Assembly: GCA_963711375.1 (NCBI GenBank)
Contig: CAVQDV010000005.1
Coordinates: 1,488,001 to 1,552,000, forward strand
Source: CAVQDV01 sp963711375
GTDB taxonomy: Bacteria > Pseudomonadota > Gammaproteobacteria > Coxiellales > Coxiellaceae
Length of the DNA: 64,000 nucleotides
Direction of reading: 5' to 3'
In this document: positions 1-8,871 of the stretch, piece by piece
How the letters are laid out: the number at the start of each line of letters is the position of its first letter
Numbering within the stretch: position 1 is the stretch's first letter
Made by a program: the position numbers and the translations under genes
The notes under the pieces: model-generated
Databases searched by the model: none
What the model was told of the DNA's origin: nothing
What the model saw: the letters and a program-made list of their open reading frames with translations, nothing else

Positions 1-720
1 GTGTTTTTTAAGAAAATAAAGTTCAAGCAGCCTCGTCTTATTTTTCAGGGTGTTTTACTGGGACTATTTCTTGGTAGCACTATCATTTTTCAGACCATTG
101 GTCTGCAATACACCAGCGCCGCTACGGCCAGTTTTATTACGGGATTATCTGTTATTCTGGTCCCGGTATTTTTATCGGTAATTAAAAAATCTTGGCCCAA
201 AAAAAATGTTCTTATCGCTGTGATGTTAGCTATGAGTGGTGTTGCCTTAATTACTTTATCTGGTGGACTCAGTTTAAATAAAGGTGATTTATGGGTCTTA
301 CTTTGTGCAATTTCTTTTGCTATTGGAATCATTTTGACGGGAAAATTTTCAAAAGTCGAGAACACTATAACCTTAACGTGGTTTCAATTAGCCACTATTT
401 TTGTGATGGTGATGATTCTGAATATTAGCAGCGGAGGAATTAGAGTGCCTACTGATATTCATGTATGGATCGATATTGGTTTTTGCGCCATTTTCGCTTC
501 AGTAATCGCGCTAGGTTTGCAGATGCATTTTCAATCTCAAGTCAGCCCAAATAAAACAGCCATTATTTTTGCGGCAGAACCTATATTTGCTACCATTACA
601 GCGGCCATCTACCTTGATGAAAAATTAACCATTATTTTTGTGATCGGCGCCATACTAATTTTTTCAGGCATGCTAATCTCCGAAAAACGTATAAAACCGA
701 ATATCATTCCACAAGATTGA
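1..720 (+). CDS. EamA/DMT family transporter, 5' end cut by window
   Basis: An inner-membrane drug/metabolite transporter of the EamA (DMT) superfamily; the substrate cannot be read from sequence. The 239 visible residues are almost entirely hydrophobic helices, about eight of the usual ten, with a second EamA repeat from about residue 95. Near residues 189-209 lies the typical proline/glutamate-containing helix (AAEPIFATITAAIYLDEKLT). Family members are about 290-300 residues, so the true start lies upstream of position 1 and the GTG at position 1 is probably internal. The C-terminus is a short basic tail. No operon partner is visible; the next gene follows after 190 bases of repeat-containing spacer. 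Confidence 0.85.
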   Translation: MFFKKIKFKQPRLIFQGVLLGLFLGSTIIFQTIGLQYTSAATASFITGLSVILVPVFLSVIKKSWPKKNVLIAVMLAMSGVALITLSGGLSLNKGDLWVLLCAISFAIGIILTGKFSKVENTITLTWFQLATIFVMVMILNISSGGIRVPTDIHVWIDIGFCAIFASVIALGLQMHFQSQVSPNKTAIIFAAEPIFATITAAIYLDEKLTIIFVIGAILIFSGMLISEKRIKPNIIPQD

Positions 721-814
721 GAAAGCTTTCGCATTTCCCCAGTATTTTTTTGTACATGCAGGTATAGGATTCATTGCAGGAAACATAGATGGCGGTATTT
801 CTACTTGCCTTGTC

Positions 815-885
815 GAAATCCGCCACCTATAATCTCGTCATAAGTGGCGCTTTTTCTAATAGAAGGACTGAAATCCGCCACCTAT
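815..885. repeat. Direct and inverted 16-bp repeat in spacer
   Basis: The 16-mer GAAATCCGCCACCTAT occurs at 815-830 and again at 870-885. Between them, 840-849 (ATAAGTGGCG) is an inverted copy with one mismatch to 821-830, so 821-849 can form a 10-bp hairpin with a 9-base loop. A shorter GGCGG match lies near 790. The spacer holds no gene. It may be a regulatory site for the downstream transporter or a mobile palindromic repeat; the sequence does not decide. Confidence 0.6.
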
Positions 886-913
886 CCTGATAAAACGGTA
901 AGCAATTGATTAT

Positions 914-2191
914 ATGACACCCACAAGAATTTCTTCTCATGCGAAACTCATTATTCCCGGCATTTTCGGGAATATGCTTGAAATTTATGACTTCATGATA
1001 TACGGCTATTTTGCACCTATTATGGCGAAATTATTTTTTCCTACGGATAATGCTTCGCTTGGATTATTGCTGACTTTTTCGATATTTGCGATTGGATTTT
1101 TAATGAGGCCTTTGGGCGCTATTATTTTTGGGCATTTTGGTGATCGCCTGGGTCGAAAAAAAATCTTAGCGTTCGCGATTATTTTAATGGCAGCGCCTAC
1201 CACGCTCATTGGGCTATTACCCGATTATTCACAAATCGGCATGTGGGGCGGTATTTTGCTGCTTATTTGTCGCTTATTACAGGGCCTTTCGATGGGGGGT
1301 GAATTTGCTGGATCCATTCTCTATATCACGGAACATGCCCCTTCTGGTCGACGAGGATTTTATGGCAGTTGGGCTATGTGTGGGACTTTTTCGGGAATTT
1401 TACTAGCCTCTGCCATTGCAGCCTTACTCAATATTTTGTTTTCAACAGAAAGCATGCAAAGCTTTGGTTGGCGAATTCCCTTTTTACTGGGCAGCGTGCT
1501 GGGTATTGTGGGGTATTATTTAAGGAGAAGAATGCCAGAAACCCCGCATTTTATAGCGGCACAAACAGAAGGAAAAATAGTTTCTAATCCAGTTATTAAA
1601 TCTTTTACGCACGAATTACCGTCGATGATGAGAGTGGCGGCCTTAAATTTTTTACCAGCTGTCGCGTTCTACACCCTCTTTGTCTATCTTTCTTCTTTTA
1701 TGACGACTTATTTAAAAATCTCGCTAGATACCGCACTTAGCATAAATACCATTAACTTAATCGTTTTAATTTTTCTCATACCCGTTATTGGGAATTGGTC
1801 TGATAAAATTGGACGAAAACCAATTCTAATCAGTGGTACGCTGGGTTTTATAGTGTTTTCCTATCCCTTATTTTTATTATTACAGACAGCAAGTTTTCTT
1901 AATGTGTTCTTAGCCCAAGCCTGTTTTTCGATATTAATTGGCTTTATTTTTGCCGCCCTTCCGGCAACCATAGTAGAATTGACCAAAACCCATGTGAGAT
2001 ATACAGCAGTGGCATTTCCCTATAATTTATCAAGTGCTTTATTTGGTGGAACAGCGCCACTGCTTGCGACGTATTTTATAAGCAAGACTGGAAACCATTT
2101 GTTTCCTTGCTTCTATTTGATTATTTCAGGGCTAGTAACGCTCATTATGGTGCTTTCATTAAACGAAACTTACCAAGAAAAGCTCCGCTAA
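914..2191 (+). CDS. MFS transporter, metabolite:H+ symporter (MHS/ProP-like) family
   Basis: A 425-residue, 12-helix major facilitator of the MHS subfamily, the group of ProP, KgtP and citrate/dicarboxylate symporters; it probably imports an organic acid or osmolyte with protons. The MFS loop 2-3 motif GHFGDRLGRKK is at residues 73-83 and its pseudo-repeat GNWSDKIGRKP near 294-304. The MHS-type RLLQGLSMGGEFAGS segment is near 118-133. There is no clear Shine-Dalgarno before the ATG. The gene converges on leuB and the two stop codons overlap by 4 bases (2188-2191). Substrate is not assignable; the adjacent leucine operon is on the other strand and gives no hint. Confidence 0.88.
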   Translation: MTPTRISSHAKLIIPGIFGNMLEIYDFMIYGYFAPIMAKLFFPTDNASLGLLLTFSIFAIGFLMRPLGAIIFGHFGDRLGRKKILAFAIILMAAPTTLIGLLPDYSQIGMWGGILLLICRLLQGLSMGGEFAGSILYITEHAPSGRRGFYGSWAMCGTFSGILLASAIAALLNILFSTESMQSFGWRIPFLLGSVLGIVGYYLRRRMPETPHFIAAQTEGKIVSNPVIKSFTHELPSMMRVAALNFLPAVAFYTLFVYLSSFMTTYLKISLDTALSINTINLIVLIFLIPVIGNWSDKIGRKPILISGTLGFIVFSYPLFLLLQTASFLNVFLAQACFSILIGFIFAALPATIVELTKTHVRYTAVAFPYNLSSALFGGTAPLLATYFISKTGNHLFPCFYLIISGLVTLIMVLSLNETYQEKLR

Positions 2192-3264
2192 ATCAAACTA
2201 ATGATTTTATCGGTAATTTCAGCGGTATTTGATAAATGAGTGCCTTCCGTATAAATGTCTCTCGTGCGAAATTTTAAAGCGAATGTTTTTTCTACTGCTT
2301 CTTCAATAGCCTTGGCTTCTTCCATTAATCCAAATGAATAACGCAACATTAAAGCAACTGAGAGAATTTGTGCGATTGGATTGGCGATGTTTTTTCCCGC
2401 AATATCGGGTGCAGAGCCACCAGAAGGCTCGTATAAGCCGAAACCAGATTCATTCAAGCTCGCAGAGGGAATTAATCCTAAGCTGCCTGGTAAGGCGGCA
2501 GCAGCGTCTGAAAGGATGTCACCAAATAAATTGGCGGTTAAAATGACATCAAATTGAGCCGGATTAATAAAAAGCTGCATCGCGCAATTATCCACGAGCA
2601 TATGCTCTAATTTAACATCGGGATATTGAGGGGCAATTTCGCTGACCACTTCTCGCCATAATTTTGAGGTGTCTAAGACATTGGCTTTGTCGACGGAGGT
2701 TAATTTTTTCCGGCGTTGCTGGGCCAACTTAAAACTCTCATGCGCGACGGCGCTGATTTGTTGTTCATTATATTCGGCAATATCAGAGGCGTGACGGATA
2801 TTATTGGAAGACCATAGCTTATGCTCGCCAAAATAAATATCACCAATTAATTCTCGAACAATGAGAATATCAATTCCGGCGCTGAGTAGTCTTTCTTTGA
2901 GGGGTGAAATGGCGGCTAATTCAGGGTAAACGCGAACGGGACGTAAATTGGCATTTAAATCTGCTACTTTTCTCAAAGCCAAAATGGAATTCTTTTCGCA
3001 ATTTTTCCATTTGGGTAAATGCGACTCTGAAAGAGGGCCGCCTACTGAGCCAAATAAAATGGCATCGGAATTTTTGCAAATGGTTTTAGTTTCTTCGGGG
3101 AAATGGCTGCCAAAGCGATCAAAAGCGGCTCCGCCCACATAAGCTTCTTGTAGGGTAAAATGATGACCATATTTGTCCTCAATCGCGTTTAGTACTCTTA
3201 GGGCCTGTGGCATAATTTCTTGACCAATGCCATCGCCAGCTAAAATTGCAATCTTTTTTTCCAT
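2188..3264 (-). CDS. leuB: 3-isopropylmalate dehydrogenase
   Basis: Oxidises and decarboxylates 3-isopropylmalate to 2-oxoisocaproate with NAD+, the third step of leucine biosynthesis in the cytoplasm. The 358-residue protein shows the N-terminal GDGIG (residues 10-14), the active-site region VRELIGDIYFG, the catalytic lysine segment KANVLDTSKLW, the metal-binding NLFGDILSDAAAALPGSLG, and the NAD-binding EPSGGSAPDIAGKNIANP. I start at the ATG at 3264, which has GAGGA seven to eight bases upstream, rather than at an ATG 15 bases further up that would add MRNYN. It is the last gene of leuA-leuC-leuD-leuB and shares only convergent overlap with the MHS transporter. Confidence 0.96.
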   Translation of the reverse strand: MEKKIAILAGDGIGQEIMPQALRVLNAIEDKYGHHFTLQEAYVGGAAFDRFGSHFPEETKTICKNSDAILFGSVGGPLSESHLPKWKNCEKNSILALRKVADLNANLRPVRVYPELAAISPLKERLLSAGIDILIVRELIGDIYFGEHKLWSSNNIRHASDIAEYNEQQISAVAHESFKLAQQRRKKLTSVDKANVLDTSKLWREVVSEIAPQYPDVKLEHMLVDNCAMQLFINPAQFDVILTANLFGDILSDAAAALPGSLGLIPSASLNESGFGLYEPSGGSAPDIAGKNIANPIAQILSVALMLRYSFGLMEEAKAIEEAVEKTFALKFRTRDIYTEGTHLSNTAEITDKIISLI

Positions 3265-3296
3265 GTTATAATTCCTCAAAATCTAGACTGTAAAGA

Positions 3297-3896
3297 TCAG
3301 GTTTGCCTATAAAGCCAGGGTTTTTCAATCTTTTGCTGTTTCTCAAAATCGCTAATTTTCGATTCAAAAGTTAAAGCCTCTCCAATTTCATCCAAGCCAC
3401 TCAGCAAGGCTTCTCGTCGATAGCTCTCTATGGTAAAGGGAATGATTAAATTGTTTACCGAAATTTTCTGATTTTCGAGATCGACAGTCACCGGACCCGA
3501 TTCTTTGGCCAATTGATCAATTTCGGCTTTAGGCAACGTAATATTTAATATCCCATTTTTAAAGCCATTATTGTAATAAATATCGGCAAAGCTTGGAGCG
3601 ATGACCACCTTAATTCCAAAATCTACTAAAGACCAAGCCGCGTGCTCACGACTCGAACCACAACCGAAATTTTCTTCGGTTAGTAAAATTTGCGCCTTAT
3701 TATAGGGCTCTTTATTTAAAATAAAATTGGATTCAATATTGCCTTCAGCATCGTAGCGAATGTCGCCGAATAAAAATTTTCCAAGCCCTGTACGCTTAAT
3801 GGTTTTCAGATATTGTTTCGGGATGATCATATCAGTATCTATATTAGAAAGGGGTAAATAGGCCATTATTCCTGTTATTTTTTTAAATGCTTGCAT
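3297..3896 (-). CDS. leuD: 3-isopropylmalate dehydratase small subunit
   Basis: Small, swivelling subunit of isopropylmalate isomerase, which with LeuC converts 2- to 3-isopropylmalate. At 199 residues it has the normal length. The family signature SNIDTDMIIPKQYLK is at about residues 17-31, and the NFGCGSSREHAAW loop that closes the active site is near residues 76-88. It starts one base after the leuC stop codon and ends 32 bases before leuB, so it is surely co-transcribed and probably translationally coupled to leuC. Confidence 0.96.
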   Translation of the reverse strand: MQAFKKITGIMAYLPLSNIDTDMIIPKQYLKTIKRTGLGKFLFGDIRYDAEGNIESNFILNKEPYNKAQILLTEENFGCGSSREHAAWSLVDFGIKVVIAPSFADIYYNNGFKNGILNITLPKAEIDQLAKESGPVTVDLENQKISVNNLIIPFTIESYRREALLSGLDEIGEALTFESKISDFEKQQKIEKPWLYRQT

Positions 3897-3897
3897 G

Positions 3898-5304
3898 TTA
3901 TTTGCCCCCCATCAATTTTCGTACATCGGTTAATTTTCCGGTGATGGCAGCAGCAGCGGCCATTGCGGGACTCATTAAATGTGTTCGTCCGCCACGGCCT
4001 TGCCTACCCTCAAAATTACGATTAGACGTGGAAGCGCATCGTTCCCCGGGATTTAATTTATCCGCATTCATGGCTAAGCACATAGAGCAACCTGGCTCGC
4101 GCCATTCAAAACCACTTTCAATAAAAATGTCGGCTAAGCCTTCTTTTTCAGCCTTTTCTTTCACTAATCCTGAACCTGGTACAATCATGGCCTGCACATG
4201 GCTTGCCACTTTTCTCCCTTTCACCACGAGAGCAGCCTCATGCAAATCTTCAAAACGACCATTCGTACAAGAACCAATAAATACTTTATCAATGCGAACA
4301 TCTTCCAAGGCTGTCCCTGGGGTTAATGCCATATATTCCAGAGCGCGTTCTATTGAATTTCTTTTTACAATATCTTTTTCTGCGGCAGGATCAGGAACTA
4401 CAGAATTAATGGGTAAAGCGGCATCTGGACTTGTCCCCCAGGTGACATAAGGGGCAATTTGCTCGGCATTAATGGTAATTTCTTTATCAAAATGCGCACC
4501 TTCATCCGTGTGCAAGGATTTCCATTGCGCAATAGCCTGCTCCCATTCATTTTCGTTTGGAGCATAGGGTTTACCCTTTAAATATTGAAACGTAATTTCA
4601 TCGGGTGCAATTAATCCTGCGCGCGCGCCGGCTTCAATAGACATATTACAAATCGTCATGCGAGCTTCCATCGACAGGCTTTTAATGATGTCACCGGTAT
4701 ATTCGATGACATGGCCAGCACCACCGGCTGTACCAATTTGTGCGATGATCGCTAAAATGACATCTTTTGATGTCACACCAAAAGACAAATTACCCACTAT
4801 ATTTACCCGCATATTCTTTGATTTTTTCAGCGCCAAAGTTTGTGTCGCCATGACATGTTCGACTTCACTTGTGCCAATTCCAAACGCCAAGGCGCCAAAA
4901 GCTCCATGCGTAGCGGTGTGACTATCGCCACACACAATCGTTAATCCTGGCAGCGTAAAACCCTGTTCTGGACCAATGACGTGGACAATGCCTTGTCGTC
5001 GATCATTTAAATCATAATATTCAATTCCAAATTTCTCACAATTCTTTTTCAGAGTTTGAATTTGTATTAAGGATTCCACATCGGCGATGCCTTTTTGACG
5101 ATTAAGCGTAGGCACGTTGTGATCACAGACCGCTAAAATACTGTCAGGCCGACGCACTTTTCGATTCGCCAATTCAATACCTTCAAAGGCTTGCGCACTT
5201 GTAACTTCATGCACTAAATGCCGGTCGATATACATCAAAGTCGTGCCATCGCTTTTATCGCAGACTTTATGCTGTTCCCAAATTTTATCGTATAAGGTTT
5301 TCAT
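3898..5304 (-). CDS. leuC: 3-isopropylmalate dehydratase large subunit
   Basis: Aconitase-superfamily subunit that carries the [4Fe-4S] cluster of isopropylmalate isomerase. The 468-residue product has the three cluster cysteines in their usual setting: one in FIGSCTNGR (about residue 345) and two in PGCSMC (about 405-408). The motifs YIDRHLVHEVTSAQAFE near residues 25-41 and GDSHTATHGAFGALAFGIGTSEVEHV near 128-153 are also standard. It lies 24 bases after leuA. A 187-codon open frame on the opposite strand within it is a shadow. Confidence 0.97.
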   Translation of the reverse strand: MKTLYDKIWEQHKVCDKSDGTTLMYIDRHLVHEVTSAQAFEGIELANRKVRRPDSILAVCDHNVPTLNRQKGIADVESLIQIQTLKKNCEKFGIEYYDLNDRRQGIVHVIGPEQGFTLPGLTIVCGDSHTATHGAFGALAFGIGTSEVEHVMATQTLALKKSKNMRVNIVGNLSFGVTSKDVILAIIAQIGTAGGAGHVIEYTGDIIKSLSMEARMTICNMSIEAGARAGLIAPDEITFQYLKGKPYAPNENEWEQAIAQWKSLHTDEGAHFDKEITINAEQIAPYVTWGTSPDAALPINSVVPDPAAEKDIVKRNSIERALEYMALTPGTALEDVRIDKVFIGSCTNGRFEDLHEAALVVKGRKVASHVQAMIVPGSGLVKEKAEKEGLADIFIESGFEWREPGCSMCLAMNADKLNPGERCASTSNRNFEGRQGRGGRTHLMSPAMAAAAAITGKLTDVRKLMGGK

Positions 5305-5328
5305 ATTAATTTATTTGCCCTATTGTTA

Positions 5329-6873
5329 TTAAACACTATGATAATCGGCTTTCGATATTTCATTTTCACCCGAAAAATTATAAATTTTATTGCTGGCATG
5401 AATATAAGCTTTAGCGGCCGCTACTAAAGTATCTGTGTCTCGACCAGAGCCACTAAAAATGCGCTCATTTTGTTTTAATACCACGGAAGCTTCGGCTTGT
5501 GCATCGGGCCCCGAAGTCACGGCGTGAACATCGAAGGTGTCTAAAATTGGATTTTGTTCCATTAATTTATTAATGGTTGTAAAAATTGCATCTAAGGGAC
5601 CATCACCTTCTGCTTGGCTTATTTTTTCTTCACCATTAATTTTGCAAATTACAGTCGCAAATTGGCGGCCTTTAGAATGCCCGGATATATGAAAAGAACC
5701 AAATTCAATTTTATGTTTGGATTGAAAGCTTTGATCATCCATCAACGCAATGATATCCTCGTCTAGAATATGTTTTTTACGATCGCCTAATTCTTTAAAG
5801 CGAGTGAATAATTTTTCAAATTCTTCATCGGCGATGTTGATACTTAAATTTTTAATTTTTTCTCTAAAGGCAGCTCTTCCAGAATGCTTACCCATCACTA
5901 ATTCAGATTGTGAAAGACCAATGGATTCTGGGGTCATAATTTCGTAGGTTTCTCGGGCTTTTAAGACGCCATCTTGATGGATACCAGATTCGTGAGCAAA
6001 AGCATTTTGCCCAACAATCGCTTTATTTTTTTGAACGATAAATCCCGAGGCGGCAGATACTAATTTTGAAACACGCATGATATGTGTGGTATCAATATTG
6101 GTTTTATACTGCAATTTATCTTTTCGAGTTTGAATGGCCATAACAATTTCTTCTAAGGCTGCATTACCAGCACGTTCGCCGATACCATTTACGGTGCATT
6201 CAATTTGACGCGCACCAGCTTCAATTCCGGCAATGGAATTGGCAACGGCTAAGCCTAAATCATTATGACAGTGAGTGGAAATTATGGCTTGATCAATATT
6301 CGGAACTTTTTCAAATAAACCTCGAATCAAATCACCGTATTCGTGCGGCAAAGAATAACCGACAGTGTCAGGAATATTAATGGTGCGTGCGCCGGCTTTA
6401 ATGGCCATTTCAACAGCGCGTGCTAAATAATCCATATCGGTGCGGGAGGCGTCCATGGCAGACCATTCCACATCATCGCAAAATTGACGGGCATATCGAA
6501 CGGTTTCCCAAATCGCGTCTAAAGCTTGTTCGCGTGTCATCCGAAATTGATGTTTTAAGTGGATATCACTGGTTGAAATAAAGGTGTGAATTCTGGGCTT
6601 TTGAGCGGGTTTTAAGGCTTTAGCGGCTGCTTCGATATCCGGCTTTTTTGCTCGGGCTAAGCTGCAGACAGCGGCATTTTTTAGGATTTTTGAGATTTCG
6701 TGCACGCATTCAAAGTCACCTTGGGAAGCAATAGCAAATCCGGCTTCAATCACATCCACACCCATGGCATCAAGCGCTTGGGCTATTACCATTTTCTCTT
6801 GCATGGACATCGTGGCGCCGGGAGATTGTTCACCATCGCGTAAGGTAGTATCAAAAATAATAATTGGTTTCAT
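5329..6873 (-). CDS. leuA: 2-isopropylmalate synthase
   Basis: Condenses acetyl-CoA with 2-oxoisovalerate, the committed step of leucine synthesis. The 514-residue protein has the HMGL-like TIM barrel with FDTTLRDGEQSPGATM (residues 6-21), the metal-binding HCHNDLG segment near residue 201, and the NGIGERAGNAALEE loop. The C-terminal third (about 385-510) is the LeuA allosteric domain that mediates leucine feedback inhibition. The ATG has GAGAAG just upstream. It heads leuA-leuC-leuD-leuB. A 155-base leader in front contains a leucine-rich peptide, so the operon is probably controlled both by feedback on the enzyme and by leader translation. Confidence 0.97.
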   Translation of the reverse strand: MKPIIIFDTTLRDGEQSPGATMSMQEKMVIAQALDAMGVDVIEAGFAIASQGDFECVHEISKILKNAAVCSLARAKKPDIEAAAKALKPAQKPRIHTFISTSDIHLKHQFRMTREQALDAIWETVRYARQFCDDVEWSAMDASRTDMDYLARAVEMAIKAGARTINIPDTVGYSLPHEYGDLIRGLFEKVPNIDQAIISTHCHNDLGLAVANSIAGIEAGARQIECTVNGIGERAGNAALEEIVMAIQTRKDKLQYKTNIDTTHIMRVSKLVSAASGFIVQKNKAIVGQNAFAHESGIHQDGVLKARETYEIMTPESIGLSQSELVMGKHSGRAAFREKIKNLSINIADEEFEKLFTRFKELGDRKKHILDEDIIALMDDQSFQSKHKIEFGSFHISGHSKGRQFATVICKINGEEKISQAEGDGPLDAIFTTINKLMEQNPILDTFDVHAVTSGPDAQAEASVVLKQNERIFSGSGRDTDTLVAAAKAYIHASNKIYNFSGENEISKADYHSV

Positions 6874-6930
6874 AGGTTCTTCTCGTTGTGAATAAGGTTA
6901 TAACAGATTGTAAATGCAAGTGTTTTTGGC

Positions 6931-7029
6931 CTAAAGGCCAAGAAGGAGTAGGAGGTTTTTTGAACAAGCAAGAGCCCCTGCGGAAACTGCAGTTTTGACG
7001 GCATTTTGATATTTGCTTGTAAATTTCAT
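6931..7029 (-). CDS. leuL: leu operon leader peptide
   Basis: A 32-codon open frame 57 bases upstream of leuA. Its last codons are CTC CTA CTC CTT CTT GGC CTT TAG, that is five leucines in a row, glycine, leucine, stop. Six leucines in seven codons directly before a biosynthetic leucine operon is the hallmark of an attenuation leader as in enterobacterial leuL. The stop codon lies inside a small hairpin (TGGCC, loop TTTA, GGCCA at 6927-6940). Unlike the classical case, this hairpin is followed by AAAAAC rather than a U-tract, so the terminating structure is unclear. A weak promoter (TTGACT with TACTTT at 17 bases) overlaps the region just upstream, and there is no good Shine-Dalgarno for the ATG. 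Confidence 0.75.
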   Translation of the reverse strand: MKFTSKYQNAVKTAVSAGALACSKNLLLLLGL

Positions 7030-7074
7030 AGCACTAAAAGTACTATAAAAAAGGGTTTAAGTCAATAAAAACAT

Positions 7075-7104
7075 CAGCAATTGCCGCTTTAGCGGGAACT
7101 GCTG
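7075..7104. repeat. 30-bp palindromic repeat, likely terminator of the Bcr-type gene
   Basis: CAGCAATTGCCGC (7075-7087), loop TTTA, GCGGGAACTGCTG (7092-7104): 11 of 13 positions pair. On the minus strand it follows the exporter's stop codon by six bases and is followed by ATGTTTTTA, so it fits an intrinsic terminator. Related copies with compensating base changes lie at 17802-17831 and 31161-31188. Confidence 0.65.
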
Positions 7105-7109
7105 AAAAC

Positions 7110-8279
7110 CTATTCTGGGATGTTTAGGAAATAATTCAACATAGCGCCGCCACTTAAGATTAACAGAATCAGCCCCAAGTATAATTCACCGTTTTCCAAA
7201 ATGCTTGTTACTCCGCCTGCTAGAAAAGCCGTTCCCATTTGGAAGCTGGCATAGAGTGCAGCGGCGGAGCCGCCAATTTTTCCGAAGGGTCTAATGGCTT
7301 CTGAAAATGCATTAGGGAATACTAGTCCAGTTCCGAAGAGATAAAACATCATTGAGATGATCAACAAAAATAAATAATCAAGGTGAAAAATAGCTCCGAA
7401 AAGCAACATTAATGATCCAGTAAACATTAGGCTTAAGCCAGAAATTAAGGCTACTCTGGCCTCAAAAAAACGAGCTAGCACAACATTTAAGGAGCGGCTA
7501 AAAAAAGTCATGATGGTGATACTTGATATTATCCAACCAAAATACATTTGGCTTAAATGAAAGTGATTCTTTAATAAAAAGGGGATTTCTGTATAAAAGC
7601 AAATAATTCCTCCCATCCCAGCGCCTGTACATATTAAATTAGCCATGTAATAACGGTTAGAAATTAATTCATTATAATTTTTAAAAATAGTTTTAATTTT
7701 TGTAGAGTCTGAATTTTTTTCTGGAATCGTCTCGGGAACAAATAATATAATCAGTATGCCAAATAAAAGGCTATAAAGTCCCAGGAATAAAAAAACGCTT
7801 CGCCAACCGAAATAAATCTGAAGAAAATTTCCAAGCAGAGGAGCGAGAGAAGGGCCAGTGGAGATAGCGAGGCTTATCCATGAGGAAACTTGAGTTAATT
7901 CTTTGCCATCAAATAAATCCCGAGACATGGCTCGAATCATCCCAATTCCAGCACCCAGGGCAAAGGCTTGAACAAAGCGAGCCACAAGTAAACAATAAAT
8001 ATTGGGTGAAATAAAAGCGAGACCGAAACCTATAATAGAGAAAATGATGCTGAATAATAATATGGGGCGTCGACCAAAGCGGTCGGCGATGGGCCCAAAA
8101 ATTAAGGGTGATATCGTTAAGCCTAGCATGTAAATCGAAATCGTAAATTTCGTTAATGTCGTGGTGGCGTGTAAGGCTTCTGCGATGTGTGGAAGTGAGG
8201 GGACATGCATGTCGATAGCAATAATGCCGCAAATGGCAAAGCCAAGTGCTAAAAACATCGTGTAGTGTTTATTTGACAT
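7110..8279 (-). CDS. Bcr/CflA family MFS multidrug exporter
   Basis: A 389-residue, 12-helix major facilitator of the Bcr/CflA drug:H+ antiporter (DHA1) type. The first helix carries AIDMHVPSLPHIA (residues 21-33), equivalent to the D-x-x-LP-x-LP signature of this family. The loop motif GPIADRFGRRP is at 62-72, and ARFVQAFALGAGIGMIRAMSRDL, typical of antiporter motif C surroundings, is near 101-123. It likely exports hydrophobic compounds; no specific drug is implied. A single gene, ended by the hairpin at 7075-7104. Confidence 0.88.
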   Translation of the reverse strand: MSNKHYTMFLALGFAICGIIAIDMHVPSLPHIAEALHATTTLTKFTISIYMLGLTISPLIFGPIADRFGRRPILLFSIIFSIIGFGLAFISPNIYCLLVARFVQAFALGAGIGMIRAMSRDLFDGKELTQVSSWISLAISTGPSLAPLLGNFLQIYFGWRSVFLFLGLYSLLFGILIILFVPETIPEKNSDSTKIKTIFKNYNELISNRYYMANLICTGAGMGGIICFYTEIPFLLKNHFHLSQMYFGWIISSITIMTFFSRSLNVVLARFFEARVALISGLSLMFTGSLMLLFGAIFHLDYLFLLIISMMFYLFGTGLVFPNAFSEAIRPFGKIGGSAAALYASFQMGTAFLAGGVTSILENGELYLGLILLILSGGAMLNYFLNIPE

Positions 8280-8404
8280 ACTCTAAGGAAGTATACAGCT
8301 TCTTTATCACAGCTCAAGGTATTTGTACTGGGTTTATTGCTTTTATTCACAATTTAGTTTTTACTCTAATGACCTACAAAGATTATTGCTCAGGTAACAT
8401 CCAA

Positions 8405-8848
8405 ATGACAAAAGAAATTTTAGCTAATCAGCATTACCTTTCTCTCGAAGAGAATCCAAGTCCTGACGACGTTCAAATTTTAGAAACTGGGATTACCGTA
8501 AATGCCATACAGAAAAAAGGCCAGAATCCTGTCAGTTTTTTTGGAATTTTTATACGCGATGAAAAGGAGAGGCTCGTCGCGGGATGCAACGGCGATGTGC
8601 TTTATGGATGTCTTTGGGTGGGACAGCTGTGGGTGCGCGAAGAATGGCGCGGGAAAGGCTATGGCACAGAATTAATGCAGGCGGCCGAAAAATATGGAAA
8701 AGAAAAAGGCTGCTTATTTTCCGCGGTGAACACGATGGACTGGGAAGCGCTCGATTTTTATAAAAAATTAGGCTACAAGGTCGAATTTGAACGGCACGGA
8801 TTTTTTAAAAATTCGATTTTTTATTTTTTGAGAAAAAATTTTATTTAA
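8405..8848 (+). CDS. GNAT family N-acetyltransferase
   Basis: A 147-residue GCN5-related acetyltransferase with unknown acceptor. The acetyl-CoA binding motif A is LWVREEWRGKGYGTELMQAA, with the RGKGYG pyrophosphate loop. It is followed by the C-terminal motif B region NTMDWEALDFYKKLGYK that is typical of the fold. The open frame extends upstream to 8246, overlapping the divergent exporter. The ATG at 8405 is preferred because it has CAGGT eight bases upstream and gives a normal domain length; an ATG at 8369 is possible. The next gene, a LysE-type exporter, begins 23 bases later, so they may share a transcript. Confidence 0.85.
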   Translation: MTKEILANQHYLSLEENPSPDDVQILETGITVNAIQKKGQNPVSFFGIFIRDEKERLVAGCNGDVLYGCLWVGQLWVREEWRGKGYGTELMQAAEKYGKEKGCLFSAVNTMDWEALDFYKKLGYKVEFERHGFFKNSIFYFLRKNFI

Positions 8849-8871
8849 GCGATGATAGGTGAATTAATATA

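Noticed and set aside
3887..4450. A 187-codon plus-strand frame
   Set aside because: Antisense shadow of leuC, which is fully supported by motifs.
6927..6940. Classical leu attenuator terminator
   Set aside because: The TGGCC/GGCCA hairpin lacks a following U-tract on the minus strand, so it was not listed as a terminator.
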